From positions 1 to 64,000 of the forward strand of contig NZ_LTAZ01000001.1 in assembly GCF_001593955.1 (NCBI RefSeq): 64,000 nucleotides of DNA, in the 5' to 3' direction. This stretch comes from Halalkalicoccus paucihalophilus (GTDB lineage Archaea; Halobacteriota; Halobacteria; Halobacteriales; Halalkalicoccaceae). The notes beneath the pieces were generated by a model. That model saw only the letters and a program-made list of their open reading frames with translations, made no database searches and was not told where the DNA came from. Positions 26,591-35,889 of this stretch are shown one piece after another (position 1 is the first letter of the stretch; each line of letters starts with the position of its first letter). A program made the position numbers and the translations under genes.

Positions 26591-28569
26591 CGGATACACA
26601 CATCGGGGTCGACGTCGGCGGCACGTTCACCGACGTGGCGCTGTACACTGAAAACGACCTCACGACGGCGAAGGTACCGAGCACTGACGATCAGAGCGTC
26701 GGCGTGATGGCCGGCATCGAGAAGGCCTGCGAGGAGGCGGGGATCAGCCCCGAGGGGATCGACGCATTCTCCCATGCGATGACCGTCTCGGTCAACGCCT
26801 TACTCGAGCGGAACGGTGCAAAGACCGCGCTCGTCACCACCGAGGGCTTTCGCGACGTGCTGGAGATCGGCCGGCAGGCCCGGCCCGACCTCTACGATCT
26901 GGACGCCGAGAAACCCCCGGCTCTCGTCCCACGGAAACGGCGCTACGAGCTCGACGAGCGTGCCACCCCCGACGGGATCGAGCGGGCGGTCGACGAGGGC
27001 GAGGTCCGCGCGCTCGCCCGGGAGATCGACGACGGCGTCGAGAGCGTCGCGGTCTGTCTGCTGCACGCCTACGCCCACGACGACAACGAGCGACGGGTCG
27101 CCGAGGTGCTGCGCGAGGAGCTGGACGTTCCGATCTCGACCTCGAGCGAGGTGCTCGCCGAATTTCGCGAGTTCGAGCGGACCTCGACCACCGCCGTCGA
27201 CGCCTACGTGACGCCCGCGATCGACTCCTACGTCGGGCGGCTCGCGGAACGCGCCGAGAAAGAGGGCGTCCCCGTCCCGCGGATCATGCAGTCGAACGGC
27301 GGGACCGCCGAGGCCGATACCGTGCGAGAACATGCGGTGACGACGACGCTCTCGGGACCGGCGGCGGGCGTCGTCGGGGCGGGGGCCACCGTCGAAAACG
27401 AGGGGGGGCTCGTGACCTTCGACATGGGCGGGACCTCGAGCGACGTGAGCCTCGTCCGCGATGGCGAGATCGAGCGCACCACCAGTGCAGAGATCGACGG
27501 CCTCCCGATCGGCACGCCGATGGTCGACGTCAACACGGTGGGTGCGGGCGGCGGCTCGATCGCGTGGGTCGATTCGGGCGGCGCGCTGCGTGTGGGCCCC
27601 CGGTCGGCTGGCGCGGAGCCGGGGCCCGCCTGCTACGGCAAGGGTGGCGAACGGGCGACCGTGACCGACGCGAACGTCGTGCTCGGCTACATCGGTTCCG
27701 AGACGGCACTGGGCGGCGAGATGACCCTCGACGTCGAGGCCGCCCACGACGCGTTAGCCGACCTCGCCGACGAGACCGGTCTGGAAGACGCCCTCGAAGC
27801 CGCTCGCGGCGTCTACCGCGTCGCGAACGCGAACATGGCCCGGGCGGTGCGCTCGGTGACCGTCGAGCGGGGCTACGATCCCCGCGGGTTCGGGCTCGTC
27901 GCCTTCGGCGGGGCCGGCCCGATGCACGCCGTTTCCCTCGCCGACTCGCTCGACATCGAACGGGTGATCGTCCCCCGGCCCGCGGGGGTGCTCTCGGCGT
28001 TCGGCCTGCTTTCGGCCGACGAGAAACACGACGCCGTCAGGACCTACCGGAGCCCGCTCGCGGAAGCCGAACCCACCGAGGTCGAGGCGGTCTATTCGGA
28101 TCTCGAGGACCGAGTTCGAGCGGAAACCGCGACTGGCGAGCCCGGGATTCAGCGGGCGGCCGACCTGCGCTACGTCGGCCAGAGTTTCGAACTCACGGTG
28201 GACGTGGGCGGATTCGACGCCGCGGAACTCGAAGAGCGGTTTCACGACGCCCACGGTCGTTCGTACGGGTATCGGATGGACGAAGCGGTCGAACTCGTCA
28301 ACCTCCGGGCGACGGCGACGGTCCCGCGGGAGGCTCCCCGGGTCGACTACGCGGGCGGCGGCGATCCCGTCGTCGGCGAGCGCGAGGCGTACTTCCCCGA
28401 CGCCGGCCGCCGCGAGGCGACGGTTTACGATCGGGACCGGCTCGCGCCCGGCGAACGGGTCGTGGGGCCGGCGGTACTCGAACAGGCAGAAAGCACGACC
28501 GTCCTGCCTCCCGAGTGGGTCGGGACGATCGAGGCGGACGGAACGCTCGTCTGCAGGAGGGAGGACTGA
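26587..28569 (+). CDS. hyuA: Hydantoinase/oxoprolinase subunit A
   Basis: The 660-residue protein has the actin-like ATPase core: N-terminal IGVDVGGTFTDVALY, TLSGPAAGVVGAG, TFDMGGTSSDVSL and VGAGGGSIAW. The C-terminal part carries the HyuA end domain. With HyuB it forms the ATP-dependent enzyme family that hydrolyses 5-oxoproline, hydantoins or N-methylhydantoin, or carboxylates ketones such as acetone. The start ATG overlaps the transporter stop (ATGA). An upstream in-frame extension is an antisense-like shadow and is rejected. Substrate is not predictable from the motif alone. Confidence 0.93.
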   Translation: MTDTHIGVDVGGTFTDVALYTENDLTTAKVPSTDDQSVGVMAGIEKACEEAGISPEGIDAFSHAMTVSVNALLERNGAKTALVTTEGFRDVLEIGRQARPDLYDLDAEKPPALVPRKRRYELDERATPDGIERAVDEGEVRALAREIDDGVESVAVCLLHAYAHDDNERRVAEVLREELDVPISTSSEVLAEFREFERTSTTAVDAYVTPAIDSYVGRLAERAEKEGVPVPRIMQSNGGTAEADTVREHAVTTTLSGPAAGVVGAGATVENEGGLVTFDMGGTSSDVSLVRDGEIERTTSAEIDGLPIGTPMVDVNTVGAGGGSIAWVDSGGALRVGPRSAGAEPGPACYGKGGERATVTDANVVLGYIGSETALGGEMTLDVEAAHDALADLADETGLEDALEAARGVYRVANANMARAVRSVTVERGYDPRGFGLVAFGGAGPMHAVSLADSLDIERVIVPRPAGVLSAFGLLSADEKHDAVRTYRSPLAEAEPTEVEAVYSDLEDRVRAETATGEPGIQRAADLRYVGQSFELTVDVGGFDAAELEERFHDAHGRSYGYRMDEAVELVNLRATATVPREAPRVDYAGGGDPVVGEREAYFPDAGRREATVYDRDRLAPGERVVGPAVLEQAESTTVLPPEWVGTIEADGTLVCRRED

Positions 28570-30152
28570 TGGACGCGATAACACTGGAGATACTCAGAAA
28601 CCAGCTCGAAAGCATCGCCGAGGAGATGGGACAGGTGCTGATCACGGGGGCGTACTCCCCGAACATCAAGGAACGTCGGGACTGCTCGACGGCGCTATTC
28701 GATTCGGAGGGGCGGATGGTCGCACAGGCAGAACACATCCCCGTGCACCTGGGCGCGATGCCCGAGGCCGTCGAGACGGTCCGGAGGAAGGATCCACGGC
28801 CGGGCGACGTCTTCGTGTTGAACGACCCCTTCGAGGGCGGGACGCACCTCCCGGACATCACGATGGTTTCGCCGCTCACAGCGCGAGGCGAGATCGTCGG
28901 TTACGCCGTTTCAAGGGCGCATCACGCCGATGTCGGCGGCTCGACCCCGGGGAGCATGCCCGCGGGGGCCCGCGAGATCTACGAGGAGGGACTCAGGCTG
29001 CCGGCGGTTCGCCTCCAGCGCGCGGGCGAGACCAACGACGACGTGATGGAACTCCTGCTCGCGAACGTCCGGAACGCAGGCGAGCGCCGCGCGGACCTGC
29101 GCGCCCAACTCGCGGCGAACGACCGCGCCGAGGACCGGTTGAACGACCTCTTTTCCGAACACGGCGAGGAAGTGGTTCGCGAGGGGTTCGACGCCGTGAT
29201 TGACTACTCGCGCGAGCGGATCGAAGTTGAAATCTCTGAGCTTCCCGACGGGAGTTACGACGCGACGGACGCCCTAGAGGGCGACGGGGTCACCGACGGG
29301 GACATCGAGATCGCGGCGACGGTCACGGTGGACGGCGAGTCGATCGACGTGGACTTTTCGGGGACTGCAGAGCAGGTCCCGGGCAACGTCAACGCGCCGC
29401 TCGCCGTCGCGAAGAGTGCCGTCTACTTCGTCGTGCGCTGTGTGACCGACCCCGAGATCCCGCCGAACCACGGCTGTTACGCGCCCGTCTCGGTGCACGC
29501 CCCTGAGGGCTCGCTGTTGAATCCACGGCCGCCGGCGGCCGTGGTGGGTGGGAACGTCGAGACCAGCCAGCGGGTTACTGATACGGTGTTCCTCGCCCTG
29601 GCGAATGCCACACCCGACCGGGTGCCCGCCCAAGGCCAGGGGACGATGAACAACCTGACTGTCGGCGGGAGAAGTGGAAAGTTCGCCTACTACGAGACGA
29701 TCGGCGGCGGGTTCGGCGCGCGCGCCGACAAGGACGGCATGGACGGCGTCCAAGTAGGTATGACCAACACGCTCAACACGCCCGTCGAGTCGCTCGAAAC
29801 CGAGTACCCGATGCGCGTCGAGGAGTACTCGCTTCGCGAGGGAAGCGGCGGGCGCGGGCGGTACAGGGGTGGGTTGGGCCTCGTGCGCTCGGTGCGCCTC
29901 GCGGAGCCCGCGACCGTCTCGCTGCTCACCGAACGCCGCCGGTACGGTCCCCGCGGGGTCGCCGGCGGCGAGGACGGCCGGCCGGGCGAGAACCTGATAG
30001 ATGGGGAGCCGGTCCCCGCGAAGACGACCCGTGACGTGCCCGCGGGGACACTGATCACCGTGAAAACGCCGGGCGGCGGCGGTCACGGCGATCCCGACGA
30101 ACGAGACCCCGAACTAACCGAGCGCGACGGCGAGGACGGGGTGGCCGAATGA
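28569..30152 (+). CDS. hyuB: Hydantoinase/oxoprolinase subunit B
   Basis: The 527-residue protein begins MDAITLEILRNQLESIAEEMG and contains the HyuB core RDCSTALFDSEGRMVAQAEHIPVHLGAMP, NDPFEGGTHLPDITMVSP (shortened in part) and a closing EEYSLREGSGGRGRYRGGLG. Length and motifs match HyuB. The start overlaps the hyuA stop by one base (TGATG), so the subunits are translationally coupled. Together they form the catalytic pair. The family covers oxoprolinase, N-methylhydantoinase and acetone carboxylase-like enzymes; the third-subunit gene typical of acetone carboxylase is absent. Confidence 0.93.
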   Translation: MDAITLEILRNQLESIAEEMGQVLITGAYSPNIKERRDCSTALFDSEGRMVAQAEHIPVHLGAMPEAVETVRRKDPRPGDVFVLNDPFEGGTHLPDITMVSPLTARGEIVGYAVSRAHHADVGGSTPGSMPAGAREIYEEGLRLPAVRLQRAGETNDDVMELLLANVRNAGERRADLRAQLAANDRAEDRLNDLFSEHGEEVVREGFDAVIDYSRERIEVEISELPDGSYDATDALEGDGVTDGDIEIAATVTVDGESIDVDFSGTAEQVPGNVNAPLAVAKSAVYFVVRCVTDPEIPPNHGCYAPVSVHAPEGSLLNPRPPAAVVGGNVETSQRVTDTVFLALANATPDRVPAQGQGTMNNLTVGGRSGKFAYYETIGGGFGARADKDGMDGVQVGMTNTLNTPVESLETEYPMRVEEYSLREGSGGRGRYRGGLGLVRSVRLAEPATVSLLTERRRYGPRGVAGGEDGRPGENLIDGEPVPAKTTRDVPAGTLITVKTPGGGGHGDPDERDPELTERDGEDGVAE

Positions 30153-30847
30153 GCGACTGGCGTCGATTGGGCGCCATAATTCCCTCCTCGAACACGGCCG
30201 TCGAACGGGAGTTTCCGAGGTACGTCCCCGAGATCGTCTCGGTTCACGCCAGCCGAATGCCGCTCGAATCGGTCACCGCGGAGGCGCTCGATTCGATGAG
30301 CGACCGGGCCGTCGAGTGCGCGGAACTGCTCTCGCACGCCGACGTGCACGCGGTCGCCTACGCCTGCACGACCGGCAGTCTGCTTCACGGCCCCGGCTTC
30401 GACCGCGAGTTGGAAGACGCACTCTCGGCGGCCATCGGCGGCCCGGCCGTCGCCACGGCCCTGTCGGTCGACCGGGCTCTGGAGAGACTTGGCGCCGAGC
30501 GGATCGCCGTCCGGACGCCCTACAACGAGGAGCTGAACGCCCGCGAACGCGAGTACCTGGAGGCCGCGGGCTACGAGGTCGCCTCGATTTCCGGGCTCGG
30601 AATCGAGGACAACACGCGGATCGGGGCGCTCACCCCCGAAAACGCCGGCGAGCAGGTCAGGACGGTCGATCCCACCGAGGTCGATGCCGTCTTCGTCTCG
30701 TGTACGAACTACCCCACGCTATCGGCCGTCGAATCCCTCGAGAGTGATCTCGGGGTTCCGGTGGTGACGAGCAACGGAGCGACGCTGTGGGACCTCTGTC
30801 GGGTCGCGGGCGTCGGGTGCGAGAGCCCCAGCGAACTCTTTCGATAG
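30149..30847 (+). CDS. Maleate isomerase / Asp-Glu racemase family protein
   Basis: The 232-residue protein has the two catalytic Cys of the family: Cys73 in AYACTTGS and Cys185 in VSCTNYP. The N-terminal IPSSNTAVEREFP is the substrate-binding wording of maleate isomerases (PSSNTxxE). The family also includes arylmalonate decarboxylase, hydantoin racemase and Asp racemase. It overlaps hyuB by four bases, so the operon is transporter-hyuA-hyuB-this gene. A role as racemase or isomerase of the hydantoinase substrate or product is the simplest reading. Confidence 0.85.
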   Translation: MSDWRRLGAIIPSSNTAVEREFPRYVPEIVSVHASRMPLESVTAEALDSMSDRAVECAELLSHADVHAVAYACTTGSLLHGPGFDRELEDALSAAIGGPAVATALSVDRALERLGAERIAVRTPYNEELNAREREYLEAAGYEVASISGLGIEDNTRIGALTPENAGEQVRTVDPTEVDAVFVSCTNYPTLSAVESLESDLGVPVVTSNGATLWDLCRVAGVGCESPSELFR

Positions 30848-30952
30848 CCCGGTAGGTGGCCGGCTGACCGACTGCCGCCGACGTCGGCGAAGGGAGTTTC
30901 ACCGATTGGGACCGCAGAGCACCTTGATAGTGTGTCACGACTAGACTGTTTC

Positions 30953-32649
30953 ATGAGCGATCCGGATCCGGGGGGACCGCAAACGCCATCACGAACCCGG
31001 TTCTGGATGCCGGCGGTCATCGCCTCGATGAGCATGTTCCTCGGCGTGCTCGACACGTCGATGATGAACGTCGCCGTCCCTTCGATCGTCCAGGACCTGA
31101 ACACGACGGTCAGCTCGATGCAATCGGCCATCGCCGTCTACTCGATGGTGATGGCCACGTTGATTATCCCCCTCGGGACGCTCCGGGCGGCCATCGATAC
31201 CAAGCGGCTTCTCGTCGTCACACTCGCTATCTACAGCGTCGGAACGCTCATGGCCGGGCTCAGCCCGACTTTTGCGGTGCTGTTTCTCGGCTGGTCGGTC
31301 ATCGAGGGCATCGCCGCCGCTCTGCTGCTTCCGATCACCTACTCGATCGTCGTCGAAAACTACGAGGGAAGTGATCGCGCGAAGGCCTTCGGGGCCCTCG
31401 GTGGCGTGACGGCAGTCGGGGTCGCCGCCGGGCCCATGATCGGCGGGACGCTCACGACGTACGCGAGTTGGCGTTGGGGGTTCGTCGGTGAATTTCTCGT
31501 CGTGCTGGTGATCGTCGCGCTAACTCTCCGGTACCTGGCCTCACAACTGAGCGACGAAGCCATCAAATTCGACGCCGGTGGAACGATCCTGTCGATACTG
31601 GGGATCGTTGGGATCATCGGCGGGTCGCTGCTCGCCGGGAATTACGGCTGGATCACCCCGCTTCGGCCGCTCGAAATAAGCGGAACGCTGATCCAGCCGC
31701 TCGGGCTCTCGCCCGCCATCTGGTGTATCGGGCTCGGCATCGCCATCCTCACGGCGTTCGTCCACTGGGAACTCCACCAGGAGCGCGCCGACCGACGCTG
31801 ATTCCGCCGGCCGTCCTGCGGAACCGAACGTTCACTGCCGGCATCTCGACGTTCGCCAGCCAGTCGCTGATCCTATCCGGGTTTATGTTCACAGTCCCCG
31901 TATTCCTCCAGTCAGCTTTGGGGTACTCGGCGTTCGACAGCGGGGTGGCACTGCTGCCGTTCTCGGCGTTTACGCTCGTTGTGGCGGTGGGATCGACCGG
32001 CTGGCGGCGGTACGTCGCCCAGAAGCGCCTCATCCAGCTCGGTCTCGTGTTCATCGGGGCCGGTCTGCTGGTGTTAACCCAACGAACCGCTCCGGATCTT
32101 ACCATCACCGGGATGATCCTACCGATGGCGATCATTGGTATCGGCCTCGGGCTGTTCACCGGGCAGCTGGTCGACCTGACGATGTCCTCCGTGCCGGAGG
32201 CGTTCTCGGAAGTCTCGTCGGGGGTCATCAACTCGCTGAGCCAGCTCGGCTACGCGTTCGGGACGGCCGTCGCCGGTTCGATCCAGCTCGGGGTGTTTTA
32301 CGGGAGCGTCGTCGACGGGGTGACGCTGGTTTCGAGTGGAGAGGAGGTCTCGGGGGACGAACGGAGACGACTCGCCGTGAAATTAGAAGATGCCCTCGAG
32401 ACGACGACGCAGGCCCAACAGGAGGCGTTCGAGAGCGGCCTGTCACCCGACCTCCAGCAGCAGCTCAGTCAGATCATCTTGGATGCGATGGTGACCGCCC
32501 AGCAGATCGTGCTCGTGGTCATCGTGCTATTCGTTCTGGTGACCCTGCTCGTCTCGAGCTTCCTGCCCTTGAAGAGGCCGCGACGAAGCGGATCCCGAGC
32601 CCCGACGACGGCACCCGAAGAGGAGAAGACGACGTCCACGGGGGAGTAA
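30953..32649 (+). pseudogene. MFS transporter, DHA2 (EmrB/QacA) type, split by a one-base deletion
   Basis: The first part (from ATG 30953) reads as spans 1-8 of a 14-span drug exporter (LDTSMMNVAVPSIVQDL, GPMIGGTLTTYASWRWGF). It stops at the TGA at 31799-31801 after HWELHQERADRR. The next frame continues without a break as spans 9-14 (LIPPAVLRNRTF, FTGQLVDLTMSSVPE). Restoring one C after position 31796 gives ADRPLIPPAVLRNRTF, which joins the halves in the family's usual wording. The gene is therefore a fresh pseudogene or a sequencing error. Length if repaired would be about 565 residues. Confidence 0.85.
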
Positions 32650-32820
32650 CGGGGCGGGCGTCGGGGCCGATGGACGGGGTCGATTCGCTCGATGACGCGT
32701 TACAGGCCGGTGCGGCCCGACCGGAACGGGCCGGCGGCCGTCGCAGACATGAAGTCGGTGACGGATGGCAGGGCAACAGCACGAGAGTATCGTCGTGAAA
32801 CACGGGATAGGCGTTCGGGT

Positions 32821-32830
32821 TGGTATACCA
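32821..32830. promoter_or_regulatory. Perfect palindrome TGGTATACCA
   Basis: This 10-base palindrome lies 43 bases before the ATG of the DUF5518-like gene. The identical palindrome occurs again at 60655-60664. It could be a regulator site or a symmetric TATA-like element. The 220-base gap containing it (32650-32873) holds nothing else I can support. Confidence 0.35.
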
Positions 32831-32873
32831 CCGTCTCGCTTATCCATCCAGACAACGTAGTAACTGTTTAATC

Positions 32874-33278
32874 ATGGAGATTGACTGGAAAGCTGTACTG
32901 ATCGGCTTCGCCGTGACCCTCGCGCTGGGACTCATCAGTGGTCTCATCTATGTGGGCTCGGACGCCACGGTCGTGGTACTGTACTGGGGAACGGTCGGCG
33001 TGCTCGGTGGTCTTGCAGCCGGATACGTCGTTGGCGGTACGGTGGGTTCCGGTGCGCTCCACGGCGGTATCGCGACCGTCTTCGGGTCGCTCCTCGTGTT
33101 AGTCAGTGCGGCGTTCACTACCTTGCTGTTTGCGGGTATCATCCCAACGTTGGGAGTGCTCGTATTCGGTATACTCCTACTCGCGTTCTACGCCATTCCC
33201 GGCGCGCTGGGTGGCGCAGTCGGATCGTGGGCGAAACACCGCCGGGCCACTCGAAAGACGACCCGCACGCGGGCCTGA
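32874..33278 (+). CDS. DUF5518-like membrane protein
   Basis: The 134-residue protein has four Gly-rich hydrophobic spans: AVLIGFAVTLALGLISGLIY, VVLYWGTVGVLGGLAAGYVVGG, GGIATVFGSLLVLVSAAFTTLLFAG and TLGVLVFGILLLAFYAIPGALGG (each quoted shortened in effect by its ends). The GGLAAGYVVGGTVGSGALHGG signature between spans 2 and 3 is that of haloarchaeal DUF5518. The tail is basic (KHRRATRKTTRTRA). I use the ATG at 32874 because the longer frame starts in an intergenic, non-hydrophobic region. Function is unknown. Confidence 0.8.
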   Translation: MEIDWKAVLIGFAVTLALGLISGLIYVGSDATVVVLYWGTVGVLGGLAAGYVVGGTVGSGALHGGIATVFGSLLVLVSAAFTTLLFAGIIPTLGVLVFGILLLAFYAIPGALGGAVGSWAKHRRATRKTTRTRA

Positions 33279-33361
33279 GAGTGACCCACTCGGTCCACCG
33301 TGTCGAGCGGTCGGTCACCGGAAAGAGTACCGAAACGAAGGGCAAGTAGAATCACGCAGAC

Positions 33362-34393
33362 ATGAGTACACGGTCGGAGCGTTCGAGAACGTTCCTCATC
33401 ATCGTCGGCATCGGAGTCGGGATCCTCTCGTCACTGATCGTTCTGCCGTTTCTCAGTTGGATACTGATCGCCGTAGTACTCGCGTACGTTCTCCGTCCGA
33501 TAGACGATCGCCTCTCGAAGCGGCTTGGTCCGGGGCTCTCGGCCGGTCTTTCGATACTCGGAGGTCTCTTTCTCGTCGTCCTTCCGATCCTCGTCATCCT
33601 CGGTGTTGCAGCGAATCAGGCACGCCAGCTGGCGGTGGATTTCGACCTGGACGACGTCTCCCAGATCGACGCCGTGATCGCGGAGTGGCTCGGCGTTCAA
33701 GTCGATACAGCGACCGTACACGACGCGTTCAGCGGTGCAGTCAAAACAGGAGCACGAGGCCTCATCGGAAACCTCTTCAGCATCATCGGTGGACTCCCCG
33801 AACTCTTTCTCGGATTTACGGTCCTGTTTTTCGTGCTGTTCTACCTGCTCAAAGACGGCGAGTCCGCCGTCGAATGGCTTCGGAGGGTGCTACCGATCGA
33901 ACCCGACGTTCGCGAGGAACTGTTCGAAGAGACCGGTTTGTTGCTGTATAACTCACTCGTCGGTACCGCGGTCGTCGCTGGAGCACAGGCGGTGCTGCTC
34001 GGGGTCGTGTTCGTCGTTCTCGGTCTAGGGAACGTCGTCTTCTGGATCGTCACGACGTTCATCGCGGCGATGATCCCGCTCCTCGGAGCGTCGATCGTCT
34101 GGATTCCCGCGTCGATCTACCTGCTCGTCGTCGGTCGACCCCTCTCTGCCATCGCGTTGTTCGTATTCGGAGCGCTCGTGATCAGTACGGTCGACAACCT
34201 CCTTCGTCCGATGGTGATGCGTCGTGGAACACAACTCAGCCCCGTTCTCACGATCATCGGTATTTTCGGCGGGATCGCACTCTTCGGGTTCGTCGGGCTC
34301 TTTATCGGGCCGATCGTCCTCGGAATAACGAAACTCCTGATCGAGCTACTCGTACGGGAGTATCCCGAGTCGACACCGGTCGAAGGGAGATGA
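33362..34393 (+). CDS. AI-2E family (PerM-like) transporter
   Basis: The 343-residue protein has about eight spans and a large loop between spans 3 and 4 (about 85-135), typical of the AI-2E/PerM superfamily. Family wording includes FLSWILIAVVLAYVLRPIDDRL, FFVLFYLLKDGESAVEWL, LLGASIVWIPASIYLLVVG, and a DNLLRPMVMRRGTQLSP stretch. Some members export autoinducer-2, others act as Na+/H+ antiporters; nothing here decides between these. It stands alone. Confidence 0.88.
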   Translation: MSTRSERSRTFLIIVGIGVGILSSLIVLPFLSWILIAVVLAYVLRPIDDRLSKRLGPGLSAGLSILGGLFLVVLPILVILGVAANQARQLAVDFDLDDVSQIDAVIAEWLGVQVDTATVHDAFSGAVKTGARGLIGNLFSIIGGLPELFLGFTVLFFVLFYLLKDGESAVEWLRRVLPIEPDVREELFEETGLLLYNSLVGTAVVAGAQAVLLGVVFVVLGLGNVVFWIVTTFIAAMIPLLGASIVWIPASIYLLVVGRPLSAIALFVFGALVISTVDNLLRPMVMRRGTQLSPVLTIIGIFGGIALFGFVGLFIGPIVLGITKLLIELLVREYPESTPVEGR

Positions 34394-34586
34394 GACGGTC
34401 GGATCACCACGGTAGAAACCGAGAGACGGAGAGTACGCTACGGCGCCGACTCTCCGAATTCGGGTGGGGCGTGGTCCCTGCCGTTCGCGACCGGATGACG
34501 TGCGAACTTCCGGGTCGTCAACGAGGCGATAATCGAGCCGTTCGTCGTCACGTCGATCCACGCCGGCGTCGGGAGCACTACCGATA

Positions 34587-34964
34587 TCAGTCGAACCGTT
34601 CCGCGGTGTCGATTCCGGCGACGACGCCCGAACCGTCTTCCAACGACGTGCTGTCCCCCTTGCTCGCGACGAACAGCGCCTCAGCCTGTCGCTCGTGGGC
34701 GCGGCGTGTGGCGTTCTCGAGCGACTCCCCGAGGTCATGGGGCTCGAACAGGGACTCCCACTCGTCGGGGTCGACGGCGTAGGCCCGGCGGTCCTCGACG
34801 GTGACGTAGGTGTTGTCCTCGAACTCGGAGTGATACCCCTTCAGGTCGGCGTCGAGCAGTTCGAGCGCGTCGGCCAGCTCCTCCTCGTCGATTCCGGCGT
34901 CCTCGGCGGTCCGGGCGACGATATCGGTCTCGATCGCCGTCGTGCGGGCGGTGTCGTCCGTCAT
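34587..34964 (-). CDS. Conserved acidic haloarchaeal protein
   Basis: The 125-residue protein from ATG 34964 is very acidic and helical at the start (DIVARTAEDAGIDEEELADALELL), followed by a mixed region (YVTVEDRRAYAVDPDEWESL) and a C-terminal segment with RRAHERQAEALFVASKG. I recognise no domain. It is third in the DUF389-UbiA-orphan unit, 41 bases after the UbiA gene. The 193-base gap beyond it up to 34394 shows no gene. Confidence 0.65.
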   Translation of the reverse strand: MTDDTARTTAIETDIVARTAEDAGIDEEELADALELLDADLKGYHSEFEDNTYVTVEDRRAYAVDPDEWESLFEPHDLGESLENATRRAHERQAEALFVASKGDSTSLEDGSGVVAGIDTAERFD

Positions 34965-35005
34965 ATGCCGGGGTTCACGGACGACCGACGTAAAACCCGG
35001 GCCGG

Positions 35006-35854
35006 CTACAGCGGCCGGAACCACACGGCCGCAAGGAGGAGGGCGAGAAAGACGTACGCGCCCCGCACGAGCAGCATAGTCGCGATCTCCGAATCGGCCC
35101 GCCGGGAGATCGCGGCGACGACGCCGAACGCCGCCACTGCGAGGACGGTTTCGGGCGGGAAGACCCGCAGGAGGGCAAAACCGACCACCAGCGCCAGTGC
35201 GAGCGCCATCAGCCCGTAGGCCGCGCTTCGGGCGCGTGCGGGGCCCAGCGCCACGGCGACGGTCCGCTTCTCGATCGAGCGGTCGTACGCGTAGTCCTGC
35301 TGATCGTCGATGACTTTCACCCCCGAAAGCAGGACGAGAAAGACCAGCGAAAAGGCGAGTGCGATCGGTTCGAGGGTGCCGGCCTGAACGTAGAACCCTC
35401 CAAGGATGGCGAGCGCGATCCCCGTCGGATAGCCCGTGGTGGTCGTGATCGGGTTCGTATCGAGTTGGGGGGCGTGGTGATACGCGATGAGCCACGTCGG
35501 GAGCGTGAGCAGGGCGGCGGGGAGGTCGACGAGATACCACAGCCCCGCGAGACAGGCGAAAAACAGGGCCGACGCCCCGACGAGCGCTCGCTTACAGCCG
35601 GCTTTTGAGAGGGGATGGTCCGAGTCCTCGCCCCGGAGGTAGAAATCGACGTAGCCGTCCTTGACGTGAGCGGTGTAGACCGCAGCGAAGATCGCCGTCA
35701 TGTGGAGCGCACCCAACGAAAGCGAGAACGTCCCGGCGAGGACGCTCCCGAACCACGAGGCGGCGATCGGCGGCAGCATGAACACGGGGTGGACCTGTGA
35801 GAGAAGGGCCGCGAGATCCTCACGCAGTCCTCCCCCGTGACGTGCAAAGGCCAT
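35006..35854 (-). CDS. UbiA-family prenyltransferase
   Basis: The 282-residue protein has eight or nine spans and two Asp-rich motifs: a first in DGYVDFYLRGEDSD and a second, DDQQDYAYDRSIEKRT, matching the UbiA DxxxDxxxD form. These bind Mg2+ and the prenyl diphosphate. UbiA enzymes attach prenyl chains to quinone rings, haem or glycerol backbones. The first motif departs from the usual NDxxDxxxD, so the substrate may be unusual. It is 35 bases after the DUF389 gene and shares its strand. Confidence 0.85.
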   Translation of the reverse strand: MAFARHGGGLREDLAALLSQVHPVFMLPPIAASWFGSVLAGTFSLSLGALHMTAIFAAVYTAHVKDGYVDFYLRGEDSDHPLSKAGCKRALVGASALFFACLAGLWYLVDLPAALLTLPTWLIAYHHAPQLDTNPITTTTGYPTGIALAILGGFYVQAGTLEPIALAFSLVFLVLLSGVKVIDDQQDYAYDRSIEKRTVAVALGPARARSAAYGLMALALALVVGFALLRVFPPETVLAVAAFGVVAAISRRADSEIATMLLVRGAYVFLALLLAAVWFRPL

Positions 35855-35889
35855 ACCGGAGATTGGACGGCGAGTCACATAGTTGTGGG

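Noticed and set aside
30953..32649. Two separate half-size MFS genes
   Set aside because: The two frames meet without a start codon or ribosome site and join exactly with one added base, so a single broken gene is the better reading.
34394..34586. Small frames downstream of the AI-2E gene
   Set aside because: No frame has haloarchaeal composition or a ribosome site; left as empty intergenic DNA.
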